A stretch of DNA of 64,000 nt from Kitasatospora sp. MAP12-44 (GTDB taxonomy: Bacteria; Actinomycetota; Actinomycetes; Streptomycetales; Streptomycetaceae): positions 1,488,001 through 1,552,000 of the forward strand of contig NZ_JARZAE010000004.1 in assembly GCF_029892095.1 (NCBI RefSeq). The letters are read 5' to 3'. The position numbers were made by a program, and so were the translations under genes. Below, piece after piece: positions 23,379 through 31,839 of this stretch. Positions within the stretch are counted from its first letter, which is position 1. Every line of letters begins with the position of its first letter. The notes beneath the pieces are model-generated. The model saw nothing but the letters and a program-made list of their open reading frames with translations, had not been told where the DNA came from and searched no databases.

Positions 23379-25358
23379 GTGTCCGCGAGGTACCACCTGC
23401 GCTTCCAGCTCCACCCCACCCCGGAAGCCGCCCAACACGCGAGGGAGCTGGCCAAGTTCTGCGGCGAGGCCGGCGTCGACGAGGTGGTGCTGCTGCTCGG
23501 CGCCGAGGAGTTCTACACGGGCCACCCGACCGGCCCCGCCGAGGACCTCCTGTTCGAGACCGCGGCGACCGCGACCGCGATCCTGCGCGAGGCCGGCCTC
23601 GACGTCAGCCTCAACCCCTGGGTCACCGCAGGCCACGCCGACCGCGGCCGCGCCGACCGGCTCGGCTTCGCCCCCATGGTCGACCCCCAGGGCACCGCCG
23701 CCGCCGCCCAGGCCTCCTTCGCCTGCCCGCGCTGGCGCAGCTGGCTGGCCGGCCAGTACGCCCGCTACGCCACCCTGGACCTGCGGGTCCTGTGGCTGGA
23801 GGACGACTTCCGCTACCACAACCACGCCCCACTGCACTGGGGCGGCGGCTTCGAACCGCTGATGCTGGACCGGTTCGCGGCGGTGGTCGGACGGCGGGTC
23901 TCCCGTGAGCGGCTGGTGACCGCCATCACCTCCCCGGGGGAACCCCACCCCTGGCGAGCGCTGCTGCAACAGGTCTGGCGCACCGCCCAGTTGGAGACCG
24001 CCGAGCTGGTCGCCGATGCGGTCGGCGCCCAGTCCGGCGGACGCGTCCAGCTCGGCCTGATGAGCTCCGAACTCGGCGTCCACTCGGTGGAGGGCCGCGA
24101 CTGGCCGGCCCTGTTCCAGGCGCTGAGCATCGACGGCCGGGTCGCCCACCGCCCGCACTTCGCCCGCTACGGTGACGCACCCGGACGCGAACTCAGCTTC
24201 TCCGTCTGGATGCTGGAGGCCCAGCGGGCCCTGCGACCGGCGCACGCCACCAGCGAACCCGAGATCGAGAACTGGCCGCACACCGCCTGGTCCAAGTCCG
24301 ACACCCAGAGCTGGTCCGAGCTGGTCACCGCCCAACTCGCCGGATCCGACGCGATGTTCCTCAACGTCCACCCCATGCAGTCCGGCCGCGCCCAGCGCTT
24401 CCCGCGCGTCGCCGACCTGCTGCGCCGCACCCGCCCCGCCCTCGACTGGGTCGCGCAGCGCCAGCCGCGCTCACCACGCACCCACGGGGTCGGCCTGCCG
24501 GTCCCCCGGCACGCGGCCGCGCACGTGCGCACCAGGACCGGTGGCGAACTCGCCGAACTCGCCGTCGACGCCGGCCCCGCCGCCGACCATCTGCTGCGCT
24601 ACGGCGTCCCGGTCACCGCCGACCACGCCCCCGTGCAGGCGGTCTTCGGCCAACTCGCCTGGGCCTTCGAGGACTCCGAGGTCGAGCGGATGCTGGCGGG
24701 CGGACTGCTGCTGGACGGAACGGCCGCCGAGGTGCTCACCCGGCGGGGCTTCGGCCACCTGCTGGGGATCACCAGATGCGAGCTCGTCGAGCGCGAGAGC
24801 GCCGACCCGGCCGGCCCGTACGCGCTGGAACACGTGGCGCGGGAGGACGCGTACCTGAGCGTCAACGTCCAACCGGCGCTGGCCCTGCTGTCCCTCGCCC
24901 CCGGGGCCGAGCCCTGGACCAGCATTCTGACGTCGAGTCAGAAGTACTGGGGACCGGGCCGGTTCGTGTTCCGCAACGAACTCGGCGGCCGCGTCGCGGT
25001 GCTGGCCGCGACCGCACCCCAGCTGCTGCCGTACGACGACGACGGCCAGCGCCTGCTGCACGCCATGGTCCGCTTCCTGGAGGGCGAGCGACCCACCCTG
25101 CCCCTGGTGAGCGGCGGCCCCCACCTGATTCCGCACCTGTCCCACTCCGAGCGCGGCTGGCTGCTCGCCGTGGCCAACGGCAGCGCCGACCCGGCCCGGC
25201 CGCGGATCGCGCTGCCGGCCGCTCCCGAGGCCCCCGGCGCCACCCTGCTGGCCCCGCTCCTCCCCCCGACCTCGGCCCGCATCACCGAGCACCGCAGCGG
25301 GCTGAGCCTCGACCAGGACCTGCCGCACCGCGGCTGGCTGGTCGTGGACTGGCACTGA
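23379..25358 (+). CDS. Predicted cytoplasmic glycoside hydrolase of unassigned family
   Basis: A 659-residue soluble protein without signal peptide, encoded directly after the sugar permeases. The N-terminal half looks like a TIM barrel of the GH-A type: strand-loop segments GVDEVVLLLGAEEFYTGHP, DVSLNPWVTAGH and LRVLWLEDDFRYHNH, with LEDDF a candidate catalytic loop, then LGLMSSELG and MFLNVHPMQ. The C-terminal part (QKYWGPGRFVFRNELGGRVA) looks like a beta-sandwich. I chose the GTG at 23379 because GAGGAG precedes it at good spacing; a GTG at 23364 overlaps the permease stop. It probably cleaves the imported glycan. I do not recognise an established family, so the enzyme class is inferred from fold hints and context. 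Confidence 0.6.
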   Translation: MSARYHLRFQLHPTPEAAQHARELAKFCGEAGVDEVVLLLGAEEFYTGHPTGPAEDLLFETAATATAILREAGLDVSLNPWVTAGHADRGRADRLGFAPMVDPQGTAAAAQASFACPRWRSWLAGQYARYATLDLRVLWLEDDFRYHNHAPLHWGGGFEPLMLDRFAAVVGRRVSRERLVTAITSPGEPHPWRALLQQVWRTAQLETAELVADAVGAQSGGRVQLGLMSSELGVHSVEGRDWPALFQALSIDGRVAHRPHFARYGDAPGRELSFSVWMLEAQRALRPAHATSEPEIENWPHTAWSKSDTQSWSELVTAQLAGSDAMFLNVHPMQSGRAQRFPRVADLLRRTRPALDWVAQRQPRSPRTHGVGLPVPRHAAAHVRTRTGGELAELAVDAGPAADHLLRYGVPVTADHAPVQAVFGQLAWAFEDSEVERMLAGGLLLDGTAAEVLTRRGFGHLLGITRCELVERESADPAGPYALEHVAREDAYLSVNVQPALALLSLAPGAEPWTSILTSSQKYWGPGRFVFRNELGGRVAVLAATAPQLLPYDDDGQRLLHAMVRFLEGERPTLPLVSGGPHLIPHLSHSERGWLLAVANGSADPARPRIALPAAPEAPGATLLAPLLPPTSARITEHRSGLSLDQDLPHRGWLVVDWH

Positions 25359-25378
25359 CTCCACCCTAAGGAGAATCC

Positions 25379-27874
25379 GTGTTTCCCCCACCCCGCACCG
25401 CCCTGGTCGCGCTCCTCACCAGCGCGGCCCTGAGCCTGGCCGGCCTCGCCGCCGGCCCGGCGGCCGCCGCACCCGCCGGCACTTCCACCGGCGTGTCCAG
25501 CACCGGGTACGGCGTCAGCGTCGGCACGCCCGTGCCGTTCGGCAACATCTCCGACAGCCCGGCCGCGCCGTACCTCGACAAGGACGGCACCTTCCACTAC
25601 CAGGAGTCCGACGCCCTCTACGGCGCCACCGACAACCGCTCCTGGAGCTTCTTCACCGGCAGCGACTTCGACTCCGCCACCGCGGACAGCTCGCTGGACA
25701 ACGCGGTCAACCCCGCCAACGCCGACGACAAGAACAACGACACCACCTGGCGCTGCAACAACAGCCCCACCGGCCTGGACGCGACCTACTCGGTGGGCAA
25801 CACCAGCTACGCCCAGAAGAACTACTGCGACCTGGTCGGCACCTGGGTCGACCCCGACACCGGCGACTGGTACGGCCTGGTGCACAACGAGTTCACCCCC
25901 TCGCCGTTCAACGACGGCCTGCACTACGACGCCATCGACTACGCGGTCTCCACCGACCAGGGCCACACCTGGACCATCAAGGACCACGCCATCACCTCGC
26001 CGTACAGCACCCAGCGCGGCGACACCACGCAGTTCCCCGGCCAGACCTACTACTACGGCGACGGTGACCAGCGGCTGTTCGTGGACACCGCCTCCGGCTA
26101 CTTCTACGTCTTCTACGGCTCCCGCGTGATCGACAAGAGCGGTGGCTGGAAGGCCTTCTACGAGCACGCGGCGCGCGCGCCGATCGCCTCGAAGATGGCT
26201 CCCGGCTCCTGGCAGAAGTGGTACGACGGCTCCTGGTCCCAGCCCGGCCAGGGCGGCCTGGAAAGCAACATGGTGCCCGTCGACTCCTCCAACAGCACCG
26301 GCTACACCCCGCCCTCGGCCGAGTACAACCCGGCGAACACCGGGACCGCCGAGCAGCAGATCGCGGCCGGTCAGATGCCGGCCACCTCACCGCTGTTCGT
26401 CATGGACGTCACCTACGACGCCTACCTGGGCCTGTACATCGGCGAGCCGCAGGGTGTCGACCAGAGCGGCTCGGCGCCGCAGCAGTTCTACGCCACCGCC
26501 GACCTCGCCACCCAGAAGTGGTCCCTGCTCGGCGACACCGGCAGCTACCACACCGCCTCCTGGTACCGCTGGTTCCTGGACGGCGCCAACCGGACGAACA
26601 ACACCGTCGTGGGCAAGACCTTCCGCTCCTACTGCGCCTGGTCCTGCGCGAACGGCTCCAACGGCGAGTACACCAGCATCACCATCGACTCCCCGTCCCC
26701 GGCCGCGCCGGTGGACACCAGCAAGACCTACCGGATCGCCAGCGCAGGCGGCCGAGTCCTCGCCCAGGCCTCCGGCGGCTCCGCCACCACTTCGCTGGCC
26801 GCGCCCACCGGATCGGCCCTGGAGGGCTGGAACTTCACAGCGAACGGCGACGGCTCCTACCAGGTCGTCAACTCCGGTACCAGGAAGCTGCTGGGCGTCG
26901 ACTCCGCCCACACCGCCGGCCGCGCCTGGGGTGCCAAGCCGACTGTCACGGCGGCGGGTTCGGGCGGCCCGTCGGTGGGCCAGCAGTGGTTCCTGCTGCC
27001 CGGAAGCTCGACGGCCGGCAGCTCGACGGCGGGCGGCTTCCGCCTGGTCAACCGGTACAGCGGCCTGGTGCTCGGACTCTCCTCGGACAGCAGCCGCCTC
27101 GCCGAGACCACTCCCACCCGCAGCTGGACCGACACCACGGGCAGTGCGGTCGGCGGTGCGCGCACAGCCGCCGAGCAGACCCTCACCTTCACGCCCACCG
27201 GCACCGCGGCCGAGACCGTCACGGTGGTCAACCCGGGCAACCAGTCCAGCAAGGCCGGCAGCGCGCTCTCGCTCCAGCTGACCGGTACCGACTCGGCCGG
27301 CAAGGCGCTCACCTTCAGCGCGACCACGCTCCCGGCGGGCCTGTCGATCAGCCCCTCCGGCCTGGTCTCCGGCACACCCACCACGGCCGGGACCACGAAG
27401 GTCACGGTCACCGCCTCGTCGGGCACCGCCTCCACCTCGACCACCTTCACCTGGTCGGTCACCCCTGCCCTGAACGGCACCCACACGCTGACCATCGCGG
27501 GCCAGGCGCTGGACGACCCCAACCACTCCGTCACCGCCGGCACCCAACTCATCACCTGGGCCGCCAACGGCGGCAGCAACCAGAACTGGGTCTTCACCCA
27601 GCAGCCCGACGGCTCCTACCAGATCACCAACGGCCAGTCGGGCCTCTGCCTGGACGTCAGCGGCGGCTCCACCTCCGCCGGTGCCCAGGTCATCCAGTGG
27701 ACCTGCACCGGCGGCACCAACCAGCGCTGGCTGGTGACCGCGGTGAGCGGCGGAAACACCCTCACCTCCCAGAAGAGCGGTCTGCTGCTGACCACCGCCT
27801 CCACCGCCGACGGCTCGCTGGTCACCCAGCAGGCCGACACCGGCTCGGCGCTCCAGCACTGGAGCATCAACTGA
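25379..27874 (+). CDS. Secreted beta-propeller glycosidase-like protein with Ig-like and ricin modules
   Basis: An 831-residue exported protein. Signal peptide about residues 1-32. A five-bladed-propeller-like region follows (residues about 40-440; SPAAPYLDKDGTFHYQESDA, LVGTWVDPDTGDWYGLVHNE, SPLFVMDVTYDAYLGLYIGE), resembling GH43/GH32-type folds. Next come a first ricin-like module (about 450-590), a He_PIG immunoglobulin-like module (about 605-700; LPAGLSISPSGLVSGTPT) and a C-terminal ricin trefoil with QNWVF, QRWLV and QHWSI repeats. It likely releases sugars from a polymer outside the cell for the importer. TAAGGAGA directly before the GTG is a strong ribosome site. Substrate unknown. Confidence 0.75.
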   Translation: MFPPPRTALVALLTSAALSLAGLAAGPAAAAPAGTSTGVSSTGYGVSVGTPVPFGNISDSPAAPYLDKDGTFHYQESDALYGATDNRSWSFFTGSDFDSATADSSLDNAVNPANADDKNNDTTWRCNNSPTGLDATYSVGNTSYAQKNYCDLVGTWVDPDTGDWYGLVHNEFTPSPFNDGLHYDAIDYAVSTDQGHTWTIKDHAITSPYSTQRGDTTQFPGQTYYYGDGDQRLFVDTASGYFYVFYGSRVIDKSGGWKAFYEHAARAPIASKMAPGSWQKWYDGSWSQPGQGGLESNMVPVDSSNSTGYTPPSAEYNPANTGTAEQQIAAGQMPATSPLFVMDVTYDAYLGLYIGEPQGVDQSGSAPQQFYATADLATQKWSLLGDTGSYHTASWYRWFLDGANRTNNTVVGKTFRSYCAWSCANGSNGEYTSITIDSPSPAAPVDTSKTYRIASAGGRVLAQASGGSATTSLAAPTGSALEGWNFTANGDGSYQVVNSGTRKLLGVDSAHTAGRAWGAKPTVTAAGSGGPSVGQQWFLLPGSSTAGSSTAGGFRLVNRYSGLVLGLSSDSSRLAETTPTRSWTDTTGSAVGGARTAAEQTLTFTPTGTAAETVTVVNPGNQSSKAGSALSLQLTGTDSAGKALTFSATTLPAGLSISPSGLVSGTPTTAGTTKVTVTASSGTASTSTTFTWSVTPALNGTHTLTIAGQALDDPNHSVTAGTQLITWAANGGSNQNWVFTQQPDGSYQITNGQSGLCLDVSGGSTSAGAQVIQWTCTGGTNQRWLVTAVSGGNTLTSQKSGLLLTTASTADGSLVTQQADTGSALQHWSIN

Positions 27875-27904
27875 CCTTGTGCAAGCTGTAGTTGAGAAGG
27901 CTGA

Positions 27905-27937
27905 GCGCCCCGGCGGGATTCGCTCCCGCCGGGGCGC
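27905..27937. terminator. Terminator of the sugar operon
   Basis: GCGCCCCGGCGGGA and TCCCGCCGGGGCGC form a perfect 14-base-pair stem with a 5-base loop, 30 bases after the propeller gene. Confidence 0.85.
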
Positions 27938-28001
27938 GAGATCAGGCAGCGACTGCGAAAATCGCTGTCCTATGACCGGAGCCAGGTGATAGACATCCGG
28001 C

Positions 28002-28799
28002 GTGGAAAAGACTCTTGAGCTCCCTGACCTGCTGCGACTGATCGATGAACGGTCGACCGCCTTCCGCGCCGCGGTCGCCGCCGCGCCCAGTCTCGACGTA
28101 CAGGTGCCGACCTGCCCCGAGTGGACACTGTTCGACCTGGTGAAGCACCTGGGTGGGGGAGACCGCTTCTGGGCCGCCATCGTCGGCGCGGGGCCTGCCG
28201 ACGCTCCCCCGGCCGAGGCCACCGCTGCGCGCGCCGCCCTGGAAGTGCCGCGGGAGCGTGAGGCCCTGCTGGCCTGGCTGACCGCGTCGACGCAGCTGCT
28301 GCTGAGCGCCCTGCGGGAGGCGGGCCCGGACGCCGGCTGCTGGGCGTGGTGGAGTGCCCTGCAGACGCCGCGGACCTCCGGCGGAGTCGCCCGGCACCGG
28401 GCCCAGGAGACCGCGGCGCACACCTACGACGCCCAGCTCACCGGGGGCGCCCCGCAGCCGCTGCCGGTCGAGGTGGCACTCGACGGTGTGGAGGAGTTCC
28501 TGTTCACCGTCTGCGCGACGCCCAGCGCCTGGCCGCACAAGCCCACGGCCTTCGACTTCCACGCCGCCGAGGGCCGCTCCTGGCGCCTCACGGTCGACGG
28601 CGACGGCGCACGCACCACCCGCATCCCCGCGCCCACCGCCGCGACCGGCGAGGACTCGGACGCAGCCGGCGCCTCCGTCCATGGCACGGCCAGTGAGTTG
28701 GTCCTCTACTTGTACGACCGCATCCCGGCCGACTCCTTGCACGTTGACGGAGACGCAGGGCTGCTCGACCTGCTCCGCGCCTGGGAGCCGGAGGAGTAG
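28002..28799 (+). CDS. Maleylpyruvate-isomerase-family mycothiol-dependent enzyme
   Basis: A 265-residue protein with the DinB-like MDMPI N-terminal helix bundle and a separate C-terminal domain. VPTCPEWTLFDLVKHLGGGD is the conserved W-x-x-x-D-L-x-x-H-L metal-binding start (His about 49). ARHRAQETAAHTYDAQLTGG supplies the second H-R-x-x-E-x-x-x-H metal motif. HGTASELVLYLYDR is the typical C-terminal signature. Family members use mycothiol or bind metal; the exact reaction is unknown for most. It stands alone with terminators on both sides. Confidence 0.85.
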   Translation: MEKTLELPDLLRLIDERSTAFRAAVAAAPSLDVQVPTCPEWTLFDLVKHLGGGDRFWAAIVGAGPADAPPAEATAARAALEVPREREALLAWLTASTQLLLSALREAGPDAGCWAWWSALQTPRTSGGVARHRAQETAAHTYDAQLTGGAPQPLPVEVALDGVEEFLFTVCATPSAWPHKPTAFDFHAAEGRSWRLTVDGDGARTTRIPAPTAATGEDSDAAGASVHGTASELVLYLYDRIPADSLHVDGDAGLLDLLRAWEPEE

Positions 28800-28849
28800 G
28801 ACGTAGCCGAGGGGGCCGCTCTCAACCACTCCACCTGCAGGTGTGAGCT

Positions 28850-28882
28850 GCCCGGCGCCGCACCCCCGTAGCGGCGCCGGGC
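28850..28882. terminator. Bidirectional terminator between convergent genes
   Basis: GCCCGGCGCCGC and GCGGCGCCGGGC form a perfect 12-base-pair stem with a 9-base loop, between the isomerase-family gene (plus strand) and the small secreted protein gene (minus strand). Confidence 0.8.
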
Positions 28883-28929
28883 CGGCGAAAGCGGCCCGGC
28901 GAACGCCTGCACCCAGGCGCTGCCCCGAC

Positions 28930-29340
28930 CTACCAGGCGACCGTCACGGTAGGGCCCGTGGGGCTCAGCTTCGTGCCGCTCGCCGTCTCATTGACGGCCA
29001 CGAAGCTGATCAGGCCCCCGTTGTCGAAGTCACTCGGGGGATAGGCCCAGGTGCAGGAGTTGTTCCCGAACCCGTCGTAGCCGACCGCCACGTACTTCCG
29101 CTCGGTCGGGATCGTCGAGTAGGCCCACATGTAGGGCGTGTTGCCGTCGGCCGCCGTGTCGCAGATCTGCGCAGTGGCGGTACCGCTCCACCAGCAGACC
29201 TGCACGCCCTTGGCGGACGAGCACTTGGTGGGGTTCGGGGCGCCGATGGCGTTCGCGGTGCCCGTGGACCCGACGACAGCCGCACCCGCGAACAGGACCG
29301 GTACCGCGACGGCGGCGATCCTGCGCATCCTCTTGTGCAT
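28930..29340 (-). CDS. Small secreted protein of unknown function
   Basis: A 136-residue protein with a clear signal (RRIAAVAVPVLFAGAAVVGS to ANA). The mature part has four cysteines: TKCSSAK, VCWWSGTATAQICDTAA and NNSCTWAYP. This suggests two disulfides in a small beta-rich domain. The start at 29340 was chosen because AGGAGAG precedes it; an ATG 18 bases upstream lies before that site. Family not recognised. No partner genes nearby. Confidence 0.65.
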   Translation of the reverse strand: MHKRMRRIAAVAVPVLFAGAAVVGSTGTANAIGAPNPTKCSSAKGVQVCWWSGTATAQICDTAADGNTPYMWAYSTIPTERKYVAVGYDGFGNNSCTWAYPPSDFDNGGLISFVAVNETASGTKLSPTGPTVTVAW

Positions 29341-29493
29341 GTTCTCTCCTAGAAGCAAGACACAGGAGTCGTTCCGACCCCTGTCGGCCCATCAGTGCGG
29401 CCGGCCCTTCCCGGGCATGGCTCCAATCAACCAGTGGGAGTCCGTGGGTGACAGGCGGTTGCGGCGGCTGTTTCCGGTGCAGAACCGGCAGTT

Positions 29494-29520
29494 GTGCCGG
29501 TCGGGTAGCCTGACCGGCAC
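29494..29520 (+). promoter_or_regulatory. Palindrome around a TAGCCT -10-like element
   Basis: GTGCCGGTC and GACCGGCAC flank GGGTAGCCT, placing a streptomycete-style -10 (TAGCCT, 29506-29511) in the loop of a perfect 9-base inverted repeat, 38 bases before the STAND regulator start. A similar design occurs at 44931-44956. It could be a promoter with an overlapping operator. Confidence 0.45.
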
Positions 29521-29548
29521 GCAGGCGGGCTAGCAGGGGCGGGCAGTC

Positions 29549-31828
29549 GTGTCATTCGGGAAACTGGTGCGGGAGACCAGGGCGGAACTCGGGCTGACCC
29601 AGGAGGAGCTGTCCGAGCGCTCGGGCGTGAGCGTCCGGGCCATCAGGGCCCTGGAGTCGGGTCGCTCCCAACCCCGGCGGGGCTCGGTGACACTGCTCAG
29701 CAGAGCGCTCCGGCTCCCGCCGGAACCGGGCGCAGCACCCGGTACAGCACCGGGCGGACCGTCCGGCCCCGCAACCGGGCAGAGCGCCGGAGCGACTCGG
29801 GCCGTGCTTTCGCCGCCGTCCCAACTCCCCCGTGACGTAGGCGACTTCGTCGGCCGTCGGGAGGAGGTGTCGGTGATCCGCGGCCTGCTCGGGCGGATGC
29901 GCACCGAGGCTCACCCGGTCACCGCACCACCGGTCGTCGCGGTCTCCGGGATGGGCGGCATCGGCAAGACCGCGCTGGTCACCCATTGTGCGCACCTGGT
30001 CCGTGCGTACTACCCGGACGGACAGCTCTTCCTCTCCCTCAAGGGCACCGAGCGGACCCCCGAAGCACCCACCGCACTACTGGCCCGGATCCTGCGCGCC
30101 CTGCAGGGCCCGACCGCCGGGATGCCGGCCGATCTGGACGAGCAGGCCGCCCTCTTCCGTTCCCTGGTCGCGGACCGGGCCCTGCTCATCGTGCTGGACG
30201 ACGCACGGGACACCCCGCAGATCCGGCCCCTGCTTCCCGCGGGATCCTCCTGCGCGGTACTGGTGACGAGTCGTCAGTTCCTCGGTGGCATCGAGGGAGC
30301 CCGGCACCTGGTGCTGTCGCCGCTGCCCGCGGCCGAGGGCCGGGAACTCCTGGGGGGTGTGCGCGGCCGTACCGCCGCCGAAGCCGTCCGCCCCGCCGCG
30401 GAGACCGTCAGCGCGATCCTCGACCACTGCGGCGGGCTCCCGCTGGCCATCCGCATCATGGCCGCCCGCCTCGCCGCCCCCGGCAGCGATCCCCTCTCGA
30501 TCACCCGCGGACTCGCTGACGCGGCCCGGCGCCTGGACGGTCTCGTCACCGAGGACCTGTCCGTCCGGGTCACCCTGGACACCAGCCTCGACCTGCTGCG
30601 TGCGGACCCGCTGGCCCTGCGCACCTTCCTGCTGCTCGGCGGCTGGCCCGGCTCCGACATCGTCGCCCCGGCCGCAGCCTCGGCGCTCGGGGTGTCCGAC
30701 ACCGCGGCGCAGGACGCCCTGAGCCGGTTGGCGGACCGGAACCTGCTCCTGGTCCGCACGGGCCCCCGCTACCACCTGCACGACCTGGTGCGCCTGTACG
30801 CCGCCGAGCACGCCGCCGCCTCCCCTCCCGAGCCGCAACAGCTGCGGGGAGCCATGGCCTGGTACCTGCGCGCGCTCGACGCGGCCATCGCCCTCGTCGC
30901 CCCCTATCTGCCACGCCCCCAGCCGACCGCCCTGCCGACCGCCCTGCCCGAACCGACCGCCCTGCCCGCCGTGTTCGAGGACCGCGCCGACGCCCTGGCC
31001 TGGTGCACCCGGGAGCACCCGAACCTGCTCGCGCTCATCCACCGGGCCGCCCAACTGGAGGACGAGCAGGACGACCGGTTCGTCTGGCAGGCCACCGTCC
31101 TGCTGATGCCCTTCTTCGAGCAGGGGATGTACTGGTCCGAGTCCATCACGGCGCACCTCACCGCCCTGGACAGCGCACGACGCTCCCTCGGCCCGGAGTG
31201 CGTCGGGCGGGTGCTGGTGGGGCTGGCCGCCGTCCACCTGCACACCGCCCGGTACGACGACACCCACCGGTACTGCGACGAGGCGCTGCAGATCTTCGAG
31301 GACCTGGACGACCAGCGCCGCATCGGAACGATGCTCGACCTCAAGGCCAGAGCCCTCGAACAGCAGGGACGACTGCTCGAGGCCGTGGCGACCCACGAAC
31401 AGGCCCTCACCGCCCGGGAGAAGAGCAGCAACCCCTTCGGGATCGCCTCCACGCTCAACCACCTCGCCGGCGTCCTCCACCAGCTCGGCTCCCATGCCGA
31501 AGCCGTCACGCGCAACCAGGAGAGCCTGGCTGTCGCGCGGGAGCACGGGATGTCCTATGCCCTGCCCCCCGTGCTGCAGGGCCTCGGAAGGGCCCAACTC
31601 GGCTTGGGCGAGCACGAACAGGCACTGGCCGCCTTCACCGAGGCGGTAAGCGCCGCCCAGTCGATCGGCGACCGGATCCACGAGGCCGAGAGCCTGCGCT
31701 ACCTCGGCGACACCCTGCTCGCCACCGGGCGCACCGCGCAGGGCCTCGCCCACCTTCGTTCCGCCCTGGCCCTGATGGAGGCCCTCGGCCACCGCGACGA
31801 GCCCGAACTGCGCCACCGCCTGGACTGA
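29549..31828 (+). CDS. NLR-like STAND regulator (HTH, NB-ARC, TPR)
   Basis: A 759-residue protein. Residues 1-60 are an XRE-type HTH (TRAELGLTQEELSERSGVSV). The NB-ARC ATPase spans about 100-390, with FVGRREE, the P-loop SGMGGIGKTALV, Walker B ALLIVLDDARD, a TSRQFLGG sensor and CGGLPLAIRI. The C-terminal third (about 480-759) is TPR repeats (LDLKARALEQQGRLLEAVAT, LRYLGDTLLATGRTAQGLAH). This is the classic plan of an AfsR/SARP-derived or NLR-like molecular switch: a ligand sensed by the TPRs triggers nucleotide exchange and oligomerisation. It lacks an SARP winged domain. It ends 11 bases from the convergent HSP90/TPR operon. Confidence 0.88.
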   Translation: MSFGKLVRETRAELGLTQEELSERSGVSVRAIRALESGRSQPRRGSVTLLSRALRLPPEPGAAPGTAPGGPSGPATGQSAGATRAVLSPPSQLPRDVGDFVGRREEVSVIRGLLGRMRTEAHPVTAPPVVAVSGMGGIGKTALVTHCAHLVRAYYPDGQLFLSLKGTERTPEAPTALLARILRALQGPTAGMPADLDEQAALFRSLVADRALLIVLDDARDTPQIRPLLPAGSSCAVLVTSRQFLGGIEGARHLVLSPLPAAEGRELLGGVRGRTAAEAVRPAAETVSAILDHCGGLPLAIRIMAARLAAPGSDPLSITRGLADAARRLDGLVTEDLSVRVTLDTSLDLLRADPLALRTFLLLGGWPGSDIVAPAAASALGVSDTAAQDALSRLADRNLLLVRTGPRYHLHDLVRLYAAEHAAASPPEPQQLRGAMAWYLRALDAAIALVAPYLPRPQPTALPTALPEPTALPAVFEDRADALAWCTREHPNLLALIHRAAQLEDEQDDRFVWQATVLLMPFFEQGMYWSESITAHLTALDSARRSLGPECVGRVLVGLAAVHLHTARYDDTHRYCDEALQIFEDLDDQRRIGTMLDLKARALEQQGRLLEAVATHEQALTAREKSSNPFGIASTLNHLAGVLHQLGSHAEAVTRNQESLAVAREHGMSYALPPVLQGLGRAQLGLGEHEQALAAFTEAVSAAQSIGDRIHEAESLRYLGDTLLATGRTAQGLAHLRSALALMEALGHRDEPELRHRLD

Positions 31829-31839
31829 GCTGCCCTGTG

